Virus record (IMG/VR): IMGVR_UViG_3300008262_000697
Coordinates: 1 to 44,321 of that record
Source of the DNA: a virus
Reading direction: 5' to 3' (one strand)
DNA: 44,321 nucleotides
In this document: one piece after another, positions 14,878 to 20,250 of the stretch
Layout: each line of letters starts with the position of its first letter
Numbering within the stretch: position 1 is the first letter of the stretch
The notes under the pieces: generated by a model
Told to the model about the DNA's origin: nothing
The model's input: only the letters and a program-made list of their open reading frames with translations
The model's database searches: none
Translations under genes and position numbers: made by a program

Positions 14878-14951
14878 GGGGGTATAACTTAGTGGTAAAG
14901 TAACTGGCTTTTAACCAGTAAACCAGAGTTCGATTCTCTGTGCCCCTACCA
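14878..14951 (+). tRNA. tRNA-Lys (TTT)
   Basis: Anticodon stem ACTGG/CCAGT with loop CTTTTAA. CCA encoded. Class I cloverleaf, 74 nt. Confidence 0.93.
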
Positions 14952-14960
14952 AAATTCGAT

Positions 14961-15036
14961 GGTGTCCATAGTGTAGTGGTCTGCACTTCTTGCTGTGAAC
15001 GAGAGAGTATGAGTTCGATCCTCATTGGACACCCCA
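14961..15036 (+). tRNA. tRNA-His (GTG)
   Basis: Acceptor GGTGTCC/GGACACC, anticodon loop CTGTGAA, discriminator C and encoded CCA as expected for His. Confidence 0.92.
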
Positions 15037-15045
15037 AATTAATAT

Positions 15046-15121
15046 GCTGCTTTAGCTGATGTGGTCATAGCAGGGGTCTGAAGAACCTCGGAAAGTAGTT
15101 CGATTCTACTAGGCAGCACCA
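15046..15121 (+). tRNA. tRNA-Phe (GAA)
   Basis: Acceptor GCTGCTT/AGGCAGC, anticodon loop CTGAAGA, T-arm GTAG TTCGATT CTAC, CCA encoded. Confidence 0.88.
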
Positions 15122-15145
15122 AACAAGGAGAACCAAAATGGGGCA

Positions 15146-15202
15146 ATGGCAGTTCTAATTATGGTGATCATTTTATTAATCGTTATAGATAAAAACTCAT
15201 AG
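15146..15202 (+). CDS. Possible 18-aa membrane micro-peptide
   Basis: MAVLIMVIILLIVIDKNS lies in the only gap here, with AAGGAG 15 nt upstream. A second ATG at 15138 has better spacing but ends after six codons. The stop overlaps the first base of tRNA-Ile. Low confidence because of its size. Confidence 0.25.
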   Translation: MAVLIMVIILLIVIDKNS

Positions 15203-15275
15203 CCAATTAGCTCAGTGGTAGAGCAGTATCTTGATAAGGTATTGGTCAGTGGTTCAAATCCACTATTGGCTACCA
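15201..15275 (+). tRNA. tRNA-Ile (GAT)
   Basis: Acceptor AGCCAAT/ATTGGCT, anticodon loop TTGATAA, canonical D-arm TAGCTCAGTGGTAGAGCA, CCA encoded. Confidence 0.93.
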
Positions 15276-15281
15276 ATTAAC

Positions 15282-15373
15282 GGAAGTGTGGCAGAGTCTG
15301 GTTTATTGCAACAGTCTTGAAAACTGTCGAGTCAGAGATGGCTCCGTGAGTTCGAATCTCACCGCTTCCACCA
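15282..15373 (+). tRNA. tRNA-Ser (TGA)
   Basis: Class II tRNA of 92 nt with long variable arm, anticodon loop CTTGAAA, acceptor GGAAGTG/CGCTTCC, CCA encoded. Confidence 0.92.
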
Positions 15374-15378
15374 AACAT

Positions 15379-15837
15379 ATGATAAAAACTATAATTTCAT
15401 TCCTGCTGTTTTTACCTCTTGTTGCTAGTGCATGTAATGGTTATGTGATAGCATTCAGAGGATTAAACGATGTGTTCGATCAGAGCGCACTAAATGTGTA
15501 CGCTAGTCGTCTTGCATACTGCAGCAAAACTTTTTCTTGGCATAAAGAAAAAGATGCGATAGAATTTATCAGTACAATAAATGTTCCATATCAGTTGTAT
15601 GGATTTAGTAGAGGAGCAGGGTCTGTTGCTACAGTGTTAAAACAAGTAAAGACAAAACCTGAGTATGTGATAACAATCGGTGCGTATAAAACTACCAATG
15701 TAGATTTTGGTAAGTACAATGTGCGTTACGATAATTTCTTTGACAACTCTGGCATTGGTCAGCGTAGTCCTGGAATGTATCTCAATGTTCCTCACAATAA
15801 AATACAATCTGAAGTAAATAAAATTTTGCCTCGTTAA
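15379..15837 (+). CDS. Secreted alpha/beta-hydrolase (lipase-like)
   Basis: 152 aa starting at 15379, 5 nt after tRNA-Ser. Signal peptide MIKTIISFLLFLPLVASA. The nucleophile elbow GFSRGAG (G-x-S-x-G) is followed by the helix SVATVLKQ; candidate His in YLNVPHNKIQ and Asp in NFFDNSG. It is short for an alpha/beta hydrolase but keeps the order of the triad. Its last codons and TAA stop are the first ten bases of tRNA-Val, so tRNA processing would cut its mRNA. A periplasmic lipase or esterase acting on host envelope is plausible. Confidence 0.7.
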   Translation: MIKTIISFLLFLPLVASACNGYVIAFRGLNDVFDQSALNVYASRLAYCSKTFSWHKEKDAIEFISTINVPYQLYGFSRGAGSVATVLKQVKTKPEYVITIGAYKTTNVDFGKYNVRYDNFFDNSGIGQRSPGMYLNVPHNKIQSEVNKILPR

Positions 15838-15902
15838 CTCAGCGGTAGAGTGTCTCCCTTACAAGGAGAAGGTCGGCAGTTCGATCCTGTCACGAGGTAC
15901 CA
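15828..15902 (+). tRNA. tRNA-Val (TAC)
   Basis: Acceptor GCCTCGT/ACGAGGT, anticodon stem TCTCC/GGAGA with loop CTTACAA, CCA encoded. Overlaps the 3' end of the hydrolase gene by 10 nt. Confidence 0.92.
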
Positions 15903-15904
15903 AT

Positions 15905-15979
15905 ACCCGATTGGTGAAATGAATATCATACCTTGCTACGAACGAGGAGTTGGGAGTTTGATTCTCTCATTGGGTGCCA
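15905..15979 (+). tRNA. tRNA-Arg (ACG)
   Basis: Anticodon loop CTACGAA in stem CCTTG/CGAGG, T-loop TTTGATT, discriminator G, CCA encoded. A34 would need host TadA to become inosine. Confidence 0.85.
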
Positions 15980-15985
15980 GAGTTA

Positions 15986-16075
15986 GGAAGATGGGCAGGA
16001 CGGTAATGCAGCAGTTTGCTAAACTGTAGATCGTAGGAATATGGTCAGTGAGTTCGACTCTCACATCTTCCGCCA
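15986..16075 (+). tRNA. tRNA-Ser (GCT)
   Basis: Class II, 90 nt, anticodon loop TTGCTAA, acceptor GGAAGAT/ATCTTCC, discriminator G, CCA encoded. Confidence 0.9.
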
Positions 16076-16080
16076 AATTT

Positions 16081-16172
16081 AGTGGGTTAGTTTAACGGTA
16101 AAACAGCGGATTTATATCCCGTGTGCAACAGATAATTGGCCAATGTGGGTTCGACTCCCACACCCACTACCA
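16081..16172 (+). tRNA. tRNA, anticodon probably TAT (Ile)
   Basis: Acceptor AGTGGGT/ACCCACT and T-arm GTGGG TTCGACT CCCAC are clear and CCA is encoded. The anticodon arm GCGGA-TTTATAT-CCCGT has an A.C mismatch next to the loop, giving TAT by position. The variable region is about 22 nt, long for Ile, so identity is uncertain. It may read AUA codons or be a degenerate class II tRNA. Confidence 0.65.
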
Positions 16173-16173
16173 T

Positions 16174-16252
16174 GCCCCTGTGGACAAATTGGGAAAGTCG
16201 TCTCTCTCAAAAGGAGAAATTGTTCTGAGTTCGAATCTCAGCAGGGGCACCA
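16174..16252 (+). tRNA. tRNA-Leu (CAA), short variable arm
   Basis: Acceptor GCCCCTG/CAGGGGC, Leu-type D-arm, anticodon loop CTCAAAA. The variable region is only about 7 nt, unlike normal class II Leu tRNAs. Confidence 0.8.
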
Positions 16253-16260
16253 GATAGTTG

Positions 16261-16289
16261 TTGACATGCAATGTTTGTTGATGTATAAT
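16261..16289 (+). promoter_or_regulatory. Sigma70-like promoter
   Basis: TTGACA (16261-16266), 17-nt spacer, TATAAT (16284-16289). TTGACATGCAATG is shared exactly with the promoter at 19249. Drives the second part of the tRNA array. Confidence 0.85.
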
Positions 16290-16298
16290 AAAGTTTCT

Positions 16299-16381
16299 GC
16301 GAGTATGGTGAAATAGGTAAACACAGAAGACTTAAAATCTTCCGCTTCGGCTTGCTGGTTCGATTCCTGCTACTCGCACCA
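16299..16381 (+). tRNA. tRNA-Leu (TAA)
   Basis: Anticodon stem GAAGA/TCTTC with loop CTTAAAA, variable arm with GCTTCGGC, acceptor GCGAGTA/TACTCGC, CCA encoded. It starts 9 nt after the -10. Confidence 0.93.
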
Positions 16382-16383
16382 AT

Positions 16384-16458
16384 ACGGCATTCGTTCAATG
16401 GATAGGACAGCACTCTTCTAAAGTGCGAATGTGGGTTCGATTCCTGCATGCCGTGCCA
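16384..16458 (+). tRNA. tRNA-Arg (TCT)
   Basis: Anticodon stem GCACT/AGTGC with loop CTTCTAA, acceptor ACGGCAT/ATGCCGT, CCA encoded. Confidence 0.92.
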
Positions 16459-16625
16459 GAATTATAGTGAGATGACAGAATGGTAATGTCGCAGTAATGA
16501 AAAAACAAACACCACTTGGTGTCCACTGAGGAACAGTGGTACAACCAAAGACCTATGCCAACATAGGTGCACCGAGTGTAAGACAGAGAGATCGGATCTC
16601 CGAGGTCGCTAGTTGAAAAATTACT
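16459..16625 (+). ncRNA. Structured RNA element, multi-hairpin, between tRNA-Arg and a promoter
   Basis: No ORF. Hairpins: TTGGTGT plus CCACTG (16517-16529) with CAGTGG plus ACCAA (16535-16548), loop AGGAA; ACCTATG-CCAA-CATAGGT (16552-16569); GAGA/TCTC and CTAGT/ACTAG further on. The density of stems suggests a folded RNA co-transcribed with the upstream tRNAs. No known family recognised. Confidence 0.5.
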
Positions 16626-16645
16626 AGCAAATTGCAAAATAGTTC

Positions 16646-16674
16646 TTGTCTTGCAAGATTGTTTGAGGTATAAT
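16646..16674 (+). promoter_or_regulatory. Sigma70-like promoter with TCTTGCAAGA dyad
   Basis: TTGTCT (16646-16651), 17-nt spacer, TATAAT (16669-16674). CTTGTCTTGCAAGATT is identical to the promoter at 25902 and contains the palindrome TCTTGCAAGA overlapping the -35, a candidate operator. Confidence 0.85.
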
Positions 16675-16679
16675 AGTAG

Positions 16680-16808
16680 TTCTTCAAAAGTCCTCTCTAA
16701 GTCGTGTGTGAATTCATACGCATGAGGTAAGCATGGCATAGGATGTTGCAATTCGCCTACACACCTCCCATGCAAGCAAGTTTGGTAGTTCTTGATAAAA
16801 AACTACCA
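16680..16808 (+). ncRNA. Structured RNA after promoter, hairpin-ended
   Basis: A transcript from the promoter at 16646 would begin here. GCATGG (16731-16736)/CCATGC (16768-16773) encloses TAGG/CCTA, and TGGTAGTT (16783-16790)/AACTACCA (16801-16808) ends it just before tRNA-Glu. No ORF of note. Function unknown. Confidence 0.5.
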
Positions 16809-16812
16809 CTAT

Positions 16813-16887
16813 GCACGATTCGTCTATCGGTTAGGACACTGCCCTTTCACGGCAGGAAGAGGAGTTCGATTCTCCTATCGTGTACCA
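16813..16887 (+). tRNA. tRNA-Glu (TTC)
   Basis: Anticodon stem CTGCC/GGCAG with loop CTTTCAC, acceptor GCACGAT/ATCGTGT, CCA encoded. One nucleotide separates its CCA from the next structured RNA. Confidence 0.93.
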
Positions 16888-16888
16888 G

Positions 16889-17137
16889 ATTTAATTACAT
16901 TGGGTTCCCTAGCCAGTAGGTGACCTAGAAGAGGATAACCACTTGCCGAAGTGGCTCTTGCTAGGTTACATGAAAGATGGAAACGAAGTGGAGATCTACA
17001 GGGTAGATCGTTGATGCGGATACGGTGGTCACGCTGGAACAACTAGAAACGTAATGTGGATGATGACCAGTCGTGAGACGATCACGTGGTTAACTGTCGG
17101 GTGACAGTTGTTGTCAAACATCCCAGTGTAATTAAAT
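16889..17137 (+). ncRNA. Structured RNA element 2 with 16-bp terminal stem
   Basis: ATTTAATTACATTGGG (16889-16904) pairs with 17122-17137, one T.G wobble. Inside: CCTAGC/GCTAGG enclosing CCACTT-GCCG-AAGTGG; GATCTAC-AGG-GTAGATC; GGTCA/TGACC; AACTGTC-GGGT-GACAGTT. There is no ORF. It fills the gap between tRNA-Glu and element 3 almost to the base, so processing of the tRNA transcript would release it. No known family recognised. Confidence 0.75.
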
Positions 17138-17138
17138 G

Positions 17139-17264
17139 TGGTATTAGTTTTGCTGATGTAAGCCATGGGCTTGATCATGCCTGAGTAACTATGTACATAA
17201 ACGGTAAGTCTAGCTAGCAATCCCGTTGAGCATAGCAAATAGTGCGTCAGCAAAACTAATACCA
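17139..17264 (+). ncRNA. Structured RNA element 3 with perfect 18-bp terminal stem
   Basis: TGGTATTAGTTTTGCTGA (17139-17156) is perfectly complementary to 17247-17264. Inside: AAGCC-ATG-GGCTT and CTATG/CATAG enclosing AACGG/CCGTT, giving a probable three-way junction. It begins 1 nt after element 2 and ends 1 nt before tRNA-Tyr. No ORF; not recognised. Confidence 0.75.
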
Positions 17265-17265
17265 T

Positions 17266-17354
17266 GGAGAATGAGCAGCATTGGTGACTGCAGCAGACTG
17301 TAAATCTGTCCTCCTTCGGGATACCACGGGGTTCGATTCCCTGATTCTCCACCA
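17266..17354 (+). tRNA. tRNA-Tyr (GTA)
   Basis: Class II, 89 nt, anticodon loop CTGTAAA in CAGA/TCTG, variable arm CCTCCTTCGGGA type, CCA encoded. Confidence 0.92.
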
Positions 17355-17360
17355 AGTTTT

Positions 17361-17435
17361 GGCTCGTTAATATAATGGTCATTATGCCTGCCTGTCTAGC
17401 AGGACACAGGAGTTCGATTCTCCTACGAGTCGCCA
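17361..17435 (+). tRNA. tRNA-Asp (GTC)
   Basis: Anticodon stem CCTGC/GCAGG with loop CTGTCTA, discriminator G, CCA encoded. Confidence 0.92.
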
Positions 17436-17442
17436 AGTTTAT

Positions 17443-17516
17443 AGCGGATTAGAGAAATGGTATCTCAGCAGTCTCATACGCTGCAGTTGGTGGTTCGACT
17501 CCATCATCCGCAACCA
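17443..17516 (+). tRNA. tRNA with CAT anticodon (Met or Ile2)
   Basis: Anticodon loop CTCATAC in GCAGT/GCTGC. The 1-72 pair is A.A, a mismatch reminiscent of initiators, but the GGG/CCC initiator anticodon stem is absent. It could be elongator Met or a lysidine-modified Ile2. Confidence 0.82.
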
Positions 17517-17520
17517 AATT

Positions 17521-17594
17521 GCTCTGTTAGTTAAATGGTAGAACATCGGTTTTGTAATCCGAGGATGGGAGTTCGATTCTCTCACGGAGCACCA
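17521..17594 (+). tRNA. tRNA-Thr (TGT)
   Basis: Acceptor GCTCTGT/ACGGAGC, anticodon loop TTTGTAA with a T.T closing mismatch, CCA encoded. Confidence 0.87.
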
Positions 17595-17595
17595 T

Positions 17596-17672
17596 GGTGA
17601 TGTAGTTCAGTCTGGTAGATCGGCTCCTTCATACGGAGATGCGCAGTGGTTCGAATCCACTCATCACCACCA
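17596..17672 (+). tRNA. tRNA-Met (CAT)
   Basis: Acceptor GGTGATG/CATCACC, anticodon loop TTCATAC, T-arm AGTGG TTCGAAT CCACT, CCA encoded. Second CAT tRNA in the array; could be Met or Ile2. Confidence 0.85.
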
Positions 17673-17680
17673 GAATTATT

Positions 17681-17757
17681 CGGAGTATAGCGCAGTCTGG
17701 TAGCGCATCTGCTTTGGGAGCAGAGGGTCGTAGGTTCGAATCCTACTACTCCGACCA
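17681..17757 (+). tRNA. tRNA-Pro (TGG)
   Basis: Anticodon stem TCTGC/GCAGA with loop TTTGGGA, acceptor CGGAGTA/TACTCCG, CCA encoded. Confidence 0.93.
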
Positions 17758-17773
17758 AGATAAGTAGTATTAT

Positions 17774-17850
17774 GCCCCGATGACGGAATTGGTATACGTG
17801 TTGGTCTTAGAAGCCAAATTTTGCGAGTTCGAGTCTCGCTTGGGGCACCA
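17774..17850 (+). tRNA. tRNA-Leu (TAG), short variable arm
   Basis: Acceptor GCCCCGA/TTGGGGC, anticodon loop CTTAGAA, Leu-like D-arm. The variable region is about 5 nt, so like the CAA tRNA it lacks the long arm of class II Leu tRNAs. Confidence 0.82.
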
Positions 17851-17867
17851 ATAATAAGGAGATCGTA

Positions 17868-18113
17868 TTGCGTAATTTGAAAGGTAAACGTATCAAAGAG
17901 TTTGGTAGTACAGTTGTTGTAGAAGATGGTAAGTTTGAGAAGGCACTGCGACAGTTTAAGAAAAAAGTCGAAGAGTCTGGTTTGCTCAAAGAAATAAAAG
18001 ATCGCCAGCAGTATGTTAAACCTACGACAAAGAGAAAGATGGCAAAGAATGCTGCAAAGAAACGCTGGCAGAAAAAGTTAGCGATGCAGAAATTGCCAGA
18101 GAAGTTATATTAA
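17868..18113 (+). CDS. rpsU: Ribosomal protein S21 (bS21)
   Basis: 81 aa with a TTG start preceded by AAGGAG. The core VVVEDGKFEKALRQFKKKVE, SGLLKEIKDRQQYVKPTTKR and AAKKRWQKKL matches bS21 from start to end, including the KPTxxRK and basic C-terminus. S21 helps start-site selection on the 30S subunit. Phage-encoded S21 is known from pelagiphage-like and metagenomic phages. It is located between tRNA-Leu and tRNA-Asn, so it is expressed with the tRNAs. It may displace host S21 in phage-modified ribosomes. Confidence 0.93.
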   Translation: MRNLKGKRIKEFGSTVVVEDGKFEKALRQFKKKVEESGLLKEIKDRQQYVKPTTKRKMAKNAAKKRWQKKLAMQKLPEKLY

Positions 18114-18120
18114 GTTTTAT

Positions 18121-18195
18121 TCCAGTGTAGCACAGCGGTAGTGCAGTTGACTGTTAATCAATTGGTCGTTGGTTCGATCCCAGCCACTGGAGCCA
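18121..18195 (+). tRNA. tRNA-Asn (GTT)
   Basis: Acceptor TCCAGTG/CACTGGA, anticodon loop CTGTTAA in GTTGA/TCAAT, discriminator G, CCA encoded. Confidence 0.92.
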
Positions 18196-18199
18196 TTTT

Positions 18200-18273
18200 G
18201 GGGGATTAGTTAAATGGGATAACATCGGCTTTGCAAGCCGAGATTGAGAGTTCGATTCTCTCATCCTCCACCA
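18200..18273 (+). tRNA. tRNA-Ala (TGC)
   Basis: Anticodon stem TCGGC/GCCGA with loop TTTGCAA. Acceptor GGGGGAT/ATCCTCC has the G3.U70 alanine identity pair. CCA encoded. Confidence 0.94.
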
Positions 18274-18279
18274 GTATAT

Positions 18280-18355
18280 GCCCGATTAGCTCATTTGGTA
18301 GAGCACACGATTAGTAATCGTGCGGTGGTCTGTTCGAATCAGACATCGGGCACCA
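18280..18355 (+). tRNA. tRNA-Thr (AGT)
   Basis: Anticodon stem CACGA/TCGTG with loop TTAGTAA, acceptor GCCCGAT/ATCGGGC, CCA encoded. A34 would need deamination. Confidence 0.9.
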
Positions 18356-18372
18356 AAGAACAGGAGAGTTTT

Positions 18373-18603
18373 ATGAGTGATGGTGGTAAAGGTAGTAAAC
18401 CAAGACCATTTAGTGTAGACAAAGAAACTTTCGATAACAATTTTGATAAAATTTTTGGTAAGAAAGAAGACAATACAGGTGTGACACAGAACGAATATCA
18501 AGATGTTCTCAGCACCGAAGATTGTTTTGATGATATAGAACAGTACAAACTTCAAGCACAAGAATTGTGGAATGATAGTTGTACTAGTCAGAGAAAGAAA
18601 TAA
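18373..18603 (+). CDS. Small hydrophilic protein, 76 aa
   Basis: Starts at 18373 with AGGAGAG 7 nt upstream. MSDGGKGSKPRPFSVDKETF is followed by an acidic helical region. The opening resembles a short motif seen in other T4-like phage proteins. Inserted between tRNA-Thr and tRNA-Trp. Function unknown. Confidence 0.7.
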   Translation: MSDGGKGSKPRPFSVDKETFDNNFDKIFGKKEDNTGVTQNEYQDVLSTEDCFDDIEQYKLQAQELWNDSCTSQRKK

Positions 18604-18604
18604 T

Positions 18605-18678
18605 ATCTCCTTAGTGTAATGGCAGCATACCAGTCTCCAAAACTGTTGGTGGGAGTTCGAGTCTCTCAGGGGATGCCA
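18605..18678 (+). tRNA. tRNA-Trp (CCA)
   Basis: Anticodon loop CTCCAAA, acceptor ATCTCCT/AGGGGAT, discriminator G, CCA encoded. Confidence 0.9.
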
Positions 18679-18681
18679 AGT

Positions 18682-18755
18682 GCGGGGTTAGTTTAATGGT
18701 AAAACTACAGATTTCCAATCTGTTGTTGAGAGTTCGATTCTCTCACTCCGCTCCA
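18682..18755 (+). tRNA. tRNA-Gly (TCC)
   Basis: Anticodon stem ACAGA/TCTGT with loop TTTCCAA, acceptor GCGGGGT/ACTCCGC, discriminator T, CCA encoded. Confidence 0.93.
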
Positions 18756-18775
18756 ATTTAAGATAGAGGTGTATT

Positions 18776-19252
18776 ATGCGTAAAGATATCGATATTGATG
18801 AAGTGAAAGCATTCATCGAGGCACAGAGTCCTGAATCTAAGATTTATATCGGTGGTGACTCTGAACGATTTAATATCGGAAATGATTGGTACGCTGATTA
18901 CATCTTAGTTATTGTTGTTCATATTAATGGTAACAATGGTTGCAAAATCTTCGGTGAAGTGACTCGTGAGAGATGCTATGACCAGAAGAAAGATAAACCA
19001 AGAATGCGATTGATGAACGAAGTTTACAAGATTGCAGATTTGTATTTAAAACTGCAAGATGTTCTGGAAGACAGAGAAGTACAAGTACACTTGGATATTA
19101 ATCCAAATGAAATGCACGGATCATCATGTGTAATTAACGAAGCAGTTGGTTACATTAAAGGTATGTGTAATGTTGTACCATTTGTTAAGCCAAATGCGTT
19201 TGCTGCAAGTTATGCAGCAGACAGATACAAGTCATACATGCGTGCTGCTTGA
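18776..19252 (+). CDS. DUF458/YkuK-like RNase H-fold protein
   Basis: 158 aa. IYIGGDSERF near residue 23 carries the first Asp, followed by VIVVHINGNNGCKIF, VQVHLDINPNEMHGSS and NAFAASYAADRYK. This arrangement matches the YkuK (DUF458) family predicted to be RNase H-like. Position inside the tRNA array suggests RNA handling, but this is inference. The stop overlaps the -35 of the next promoter. Confidence 0.75.
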   Translation: MRKDIDIDEVKAFIEAQSPESKIYIGGDSERFNIGNDWYADYILVIVVHINGNNGCKIFGEVTRERCYDQKKDKPRMRLMNEVYKIADLYLKLQDVLEDREVQVHLDINPNEMHGSSCVINEAVGYIKGMCNVVPFVKPNAFAASYAADRYKSYMRAA

Positions 19253-19277
19253 CATGCAATGATTATTGACGTATAAT
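19249..19277 (+). promoter_or_regulatory. Sigma70-like promoter
   Basis: TTGACA (19249-19254), 17-nt spacer, TATAAT (19272-19277). Shares TTGACATGCAATG with the promoter at 16261. Confidence 0.85.
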
Positions 19278-19303
19278 ATACGTATTGAATTGAAGGAATA
19301 GAA

Positions 19304-19882
19304 ATGGAAACAATTAACCTGCGTAAAGCAAATGCAGTCCAAAGCGAAATTCGCAAAGCGATTGCAAGTGGTGGAGTTAGCGATACAGTTAACATCACTG
19401 AGTACACCAGCGATGTTGCTGGTGGTTTGGAAAAAGCAATGGCAGACTTTGCCACCGATGTTACTCGTAAGGTAGCATTGAACACTGCTCTGTTTAACAT
19501 TCGTAAGAGTGTTGCACAGGCAAATGCCTCTGCTGGTATCAGCGACATCCTTACCGATGTTGAATTGATTGATGCCAAGATGGCAGTCTACAGCAATGTT
19601 GCTGGTAAGACAGTGGCTAAGACTCTGAACGAGATCAATGCTCGTATTGAGAAGATGAAGACAACTCCAACAAATGAGAGTCGCATCTATGGTGATCGTT
19701 ACAACACAGTGGAAACATCTGTTGTTGAGCAAAGCACTATCGATGGTGCTAAGTTTATTGTGAAGCAGTTGAAGCGTGAGAAACAAACCCTTCAAGACAA
19801 ACTGTTGACACTGAATGTGAATACAGTGATCGATATCTCTGATGTGGATGAGATGGTATTGAAGTTGGAAGGTATTATCTAA
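19304..19882 (+). CDS. Conserved helical phage protein, 192 aa
   Basis: GAAGGAATAG ribosome-binding site upstream. Helical with a central YTSDVAGGLEKAMADFATDV, and LNEINARIEKMK, then SRIYGDRYNTVETSVVEQ and a C-terminal coiled coil. Own strong promoter implies abundant early expression. Function not recognised. Confidence 0.7.
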   Translation: METINLRKANAVQSEIRKAIASGGVSDTVNITEYTSDVAGGLEKAMADFATDVTRKVALNTALFNIRKSVAQANASAGISDILTDVELIDAKMAVYSNVAGKTVAKTLNEINARIEKMKTTPTNESRIYGDRYNTVETSVVEQSTIDGAKFIVKQLKREKQTLQDKLLTLNVNTVIDISDVDEMVLKLEGII

Positions 19883-19887
19883 GTTTC

Positions 19888-20139
19888 GAGGGACAGTGCG
19901 GATACGATAGCAGAATGGATAGTTGCAAACCCTAATATCCTACAAAGATATTGGATCTGGTCTTGAAAACCAACTCCGAACAATCGTGCTCAAACTTATA
20001 GTGTATGCTCCACGATTATACTTGACTGTTATAGTCGCTGCTTGTTGCTTCGTGGATAAACTCTTGTGGGCTGTTTATTGAATATTGTCGCTTGCATATT
20101 GCTGTGCGACTATTCGCTTGAATTGAACCATTGTCCCTC
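19888..20139 (+). ncRNA. Structured RNA element with 11-bp terminal stem
   Basis: GAGGGACAGTG (19888-19898) pairs with CATTGTCCCTC (20129-20139), one G.T wobble. Inside: CTAATATC/GATATTGG hairpin and GTCGC/GCGAC near the 3' side. No ORF in about 250 nt. It follows the 192-aa gene and ends 19 nt before tRNA-Gly. Similar in plan to the other array elements; no known family recognised. Confidence 0.65.
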
Positions 20140-20158
20140 ACCTTATAAGTAGTAGTAT

Positions 20159-20234
20159 GCGGGTGTAATTCAGTTGGTAGAATGTTTCCTTGCCAAGGAA
20201 AATGTCATCGGTTCGAGTCCGATTACCCGCTCCA
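20159..20234 (+). tRNA. tRNA-Gly (GCC)
   Basis: Anticodon stem TTTCC/GGAAA with loop TTGCCAA, acceptor GCGGGTG/TACCCGC, discriminator T, CCA encoded. Last tRNA of the array. Confidence 0.93.
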
Positions 20235-20250
20235 ACAACATGGAGATATT

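Noticed and set aside
14104-15037. Minus-strand ORFs of 60-140 aa opposite the first tRNAs
   Set aside because: They contain the translated complement of T-arms (IELVL, NRTLVYWLK-type) and have no ribosome-binding sites.
16889-17137. Group I intron or GOLLD-type RNA
   Set aside because: No group I core motifs recognised, no interrupted tRNA, and the element is much shorter than GOLLD. Not excluded by a covariance search, which I could not run.
17029-17436. 135-aa minus-strand ORF across the tRNA array
   Set aside because: It runs antisense through tRNA-Tyr, tRNA-Asp and structured RNA elements 2 and 3; composition reflects the tRNA complements.
19232-19795. 187-aa minus-strand ORF
   Set aside because: Antisense to a promoter-driven 192-aa gene; Cys/Ser-rich shadow composition.
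14737-20139. A hidden tRNA-Cys in the non-coding elements
   Set aside because: I looked for a GCA anticodon in a 7-nt loop with a TTCGA T-arm; none fits.
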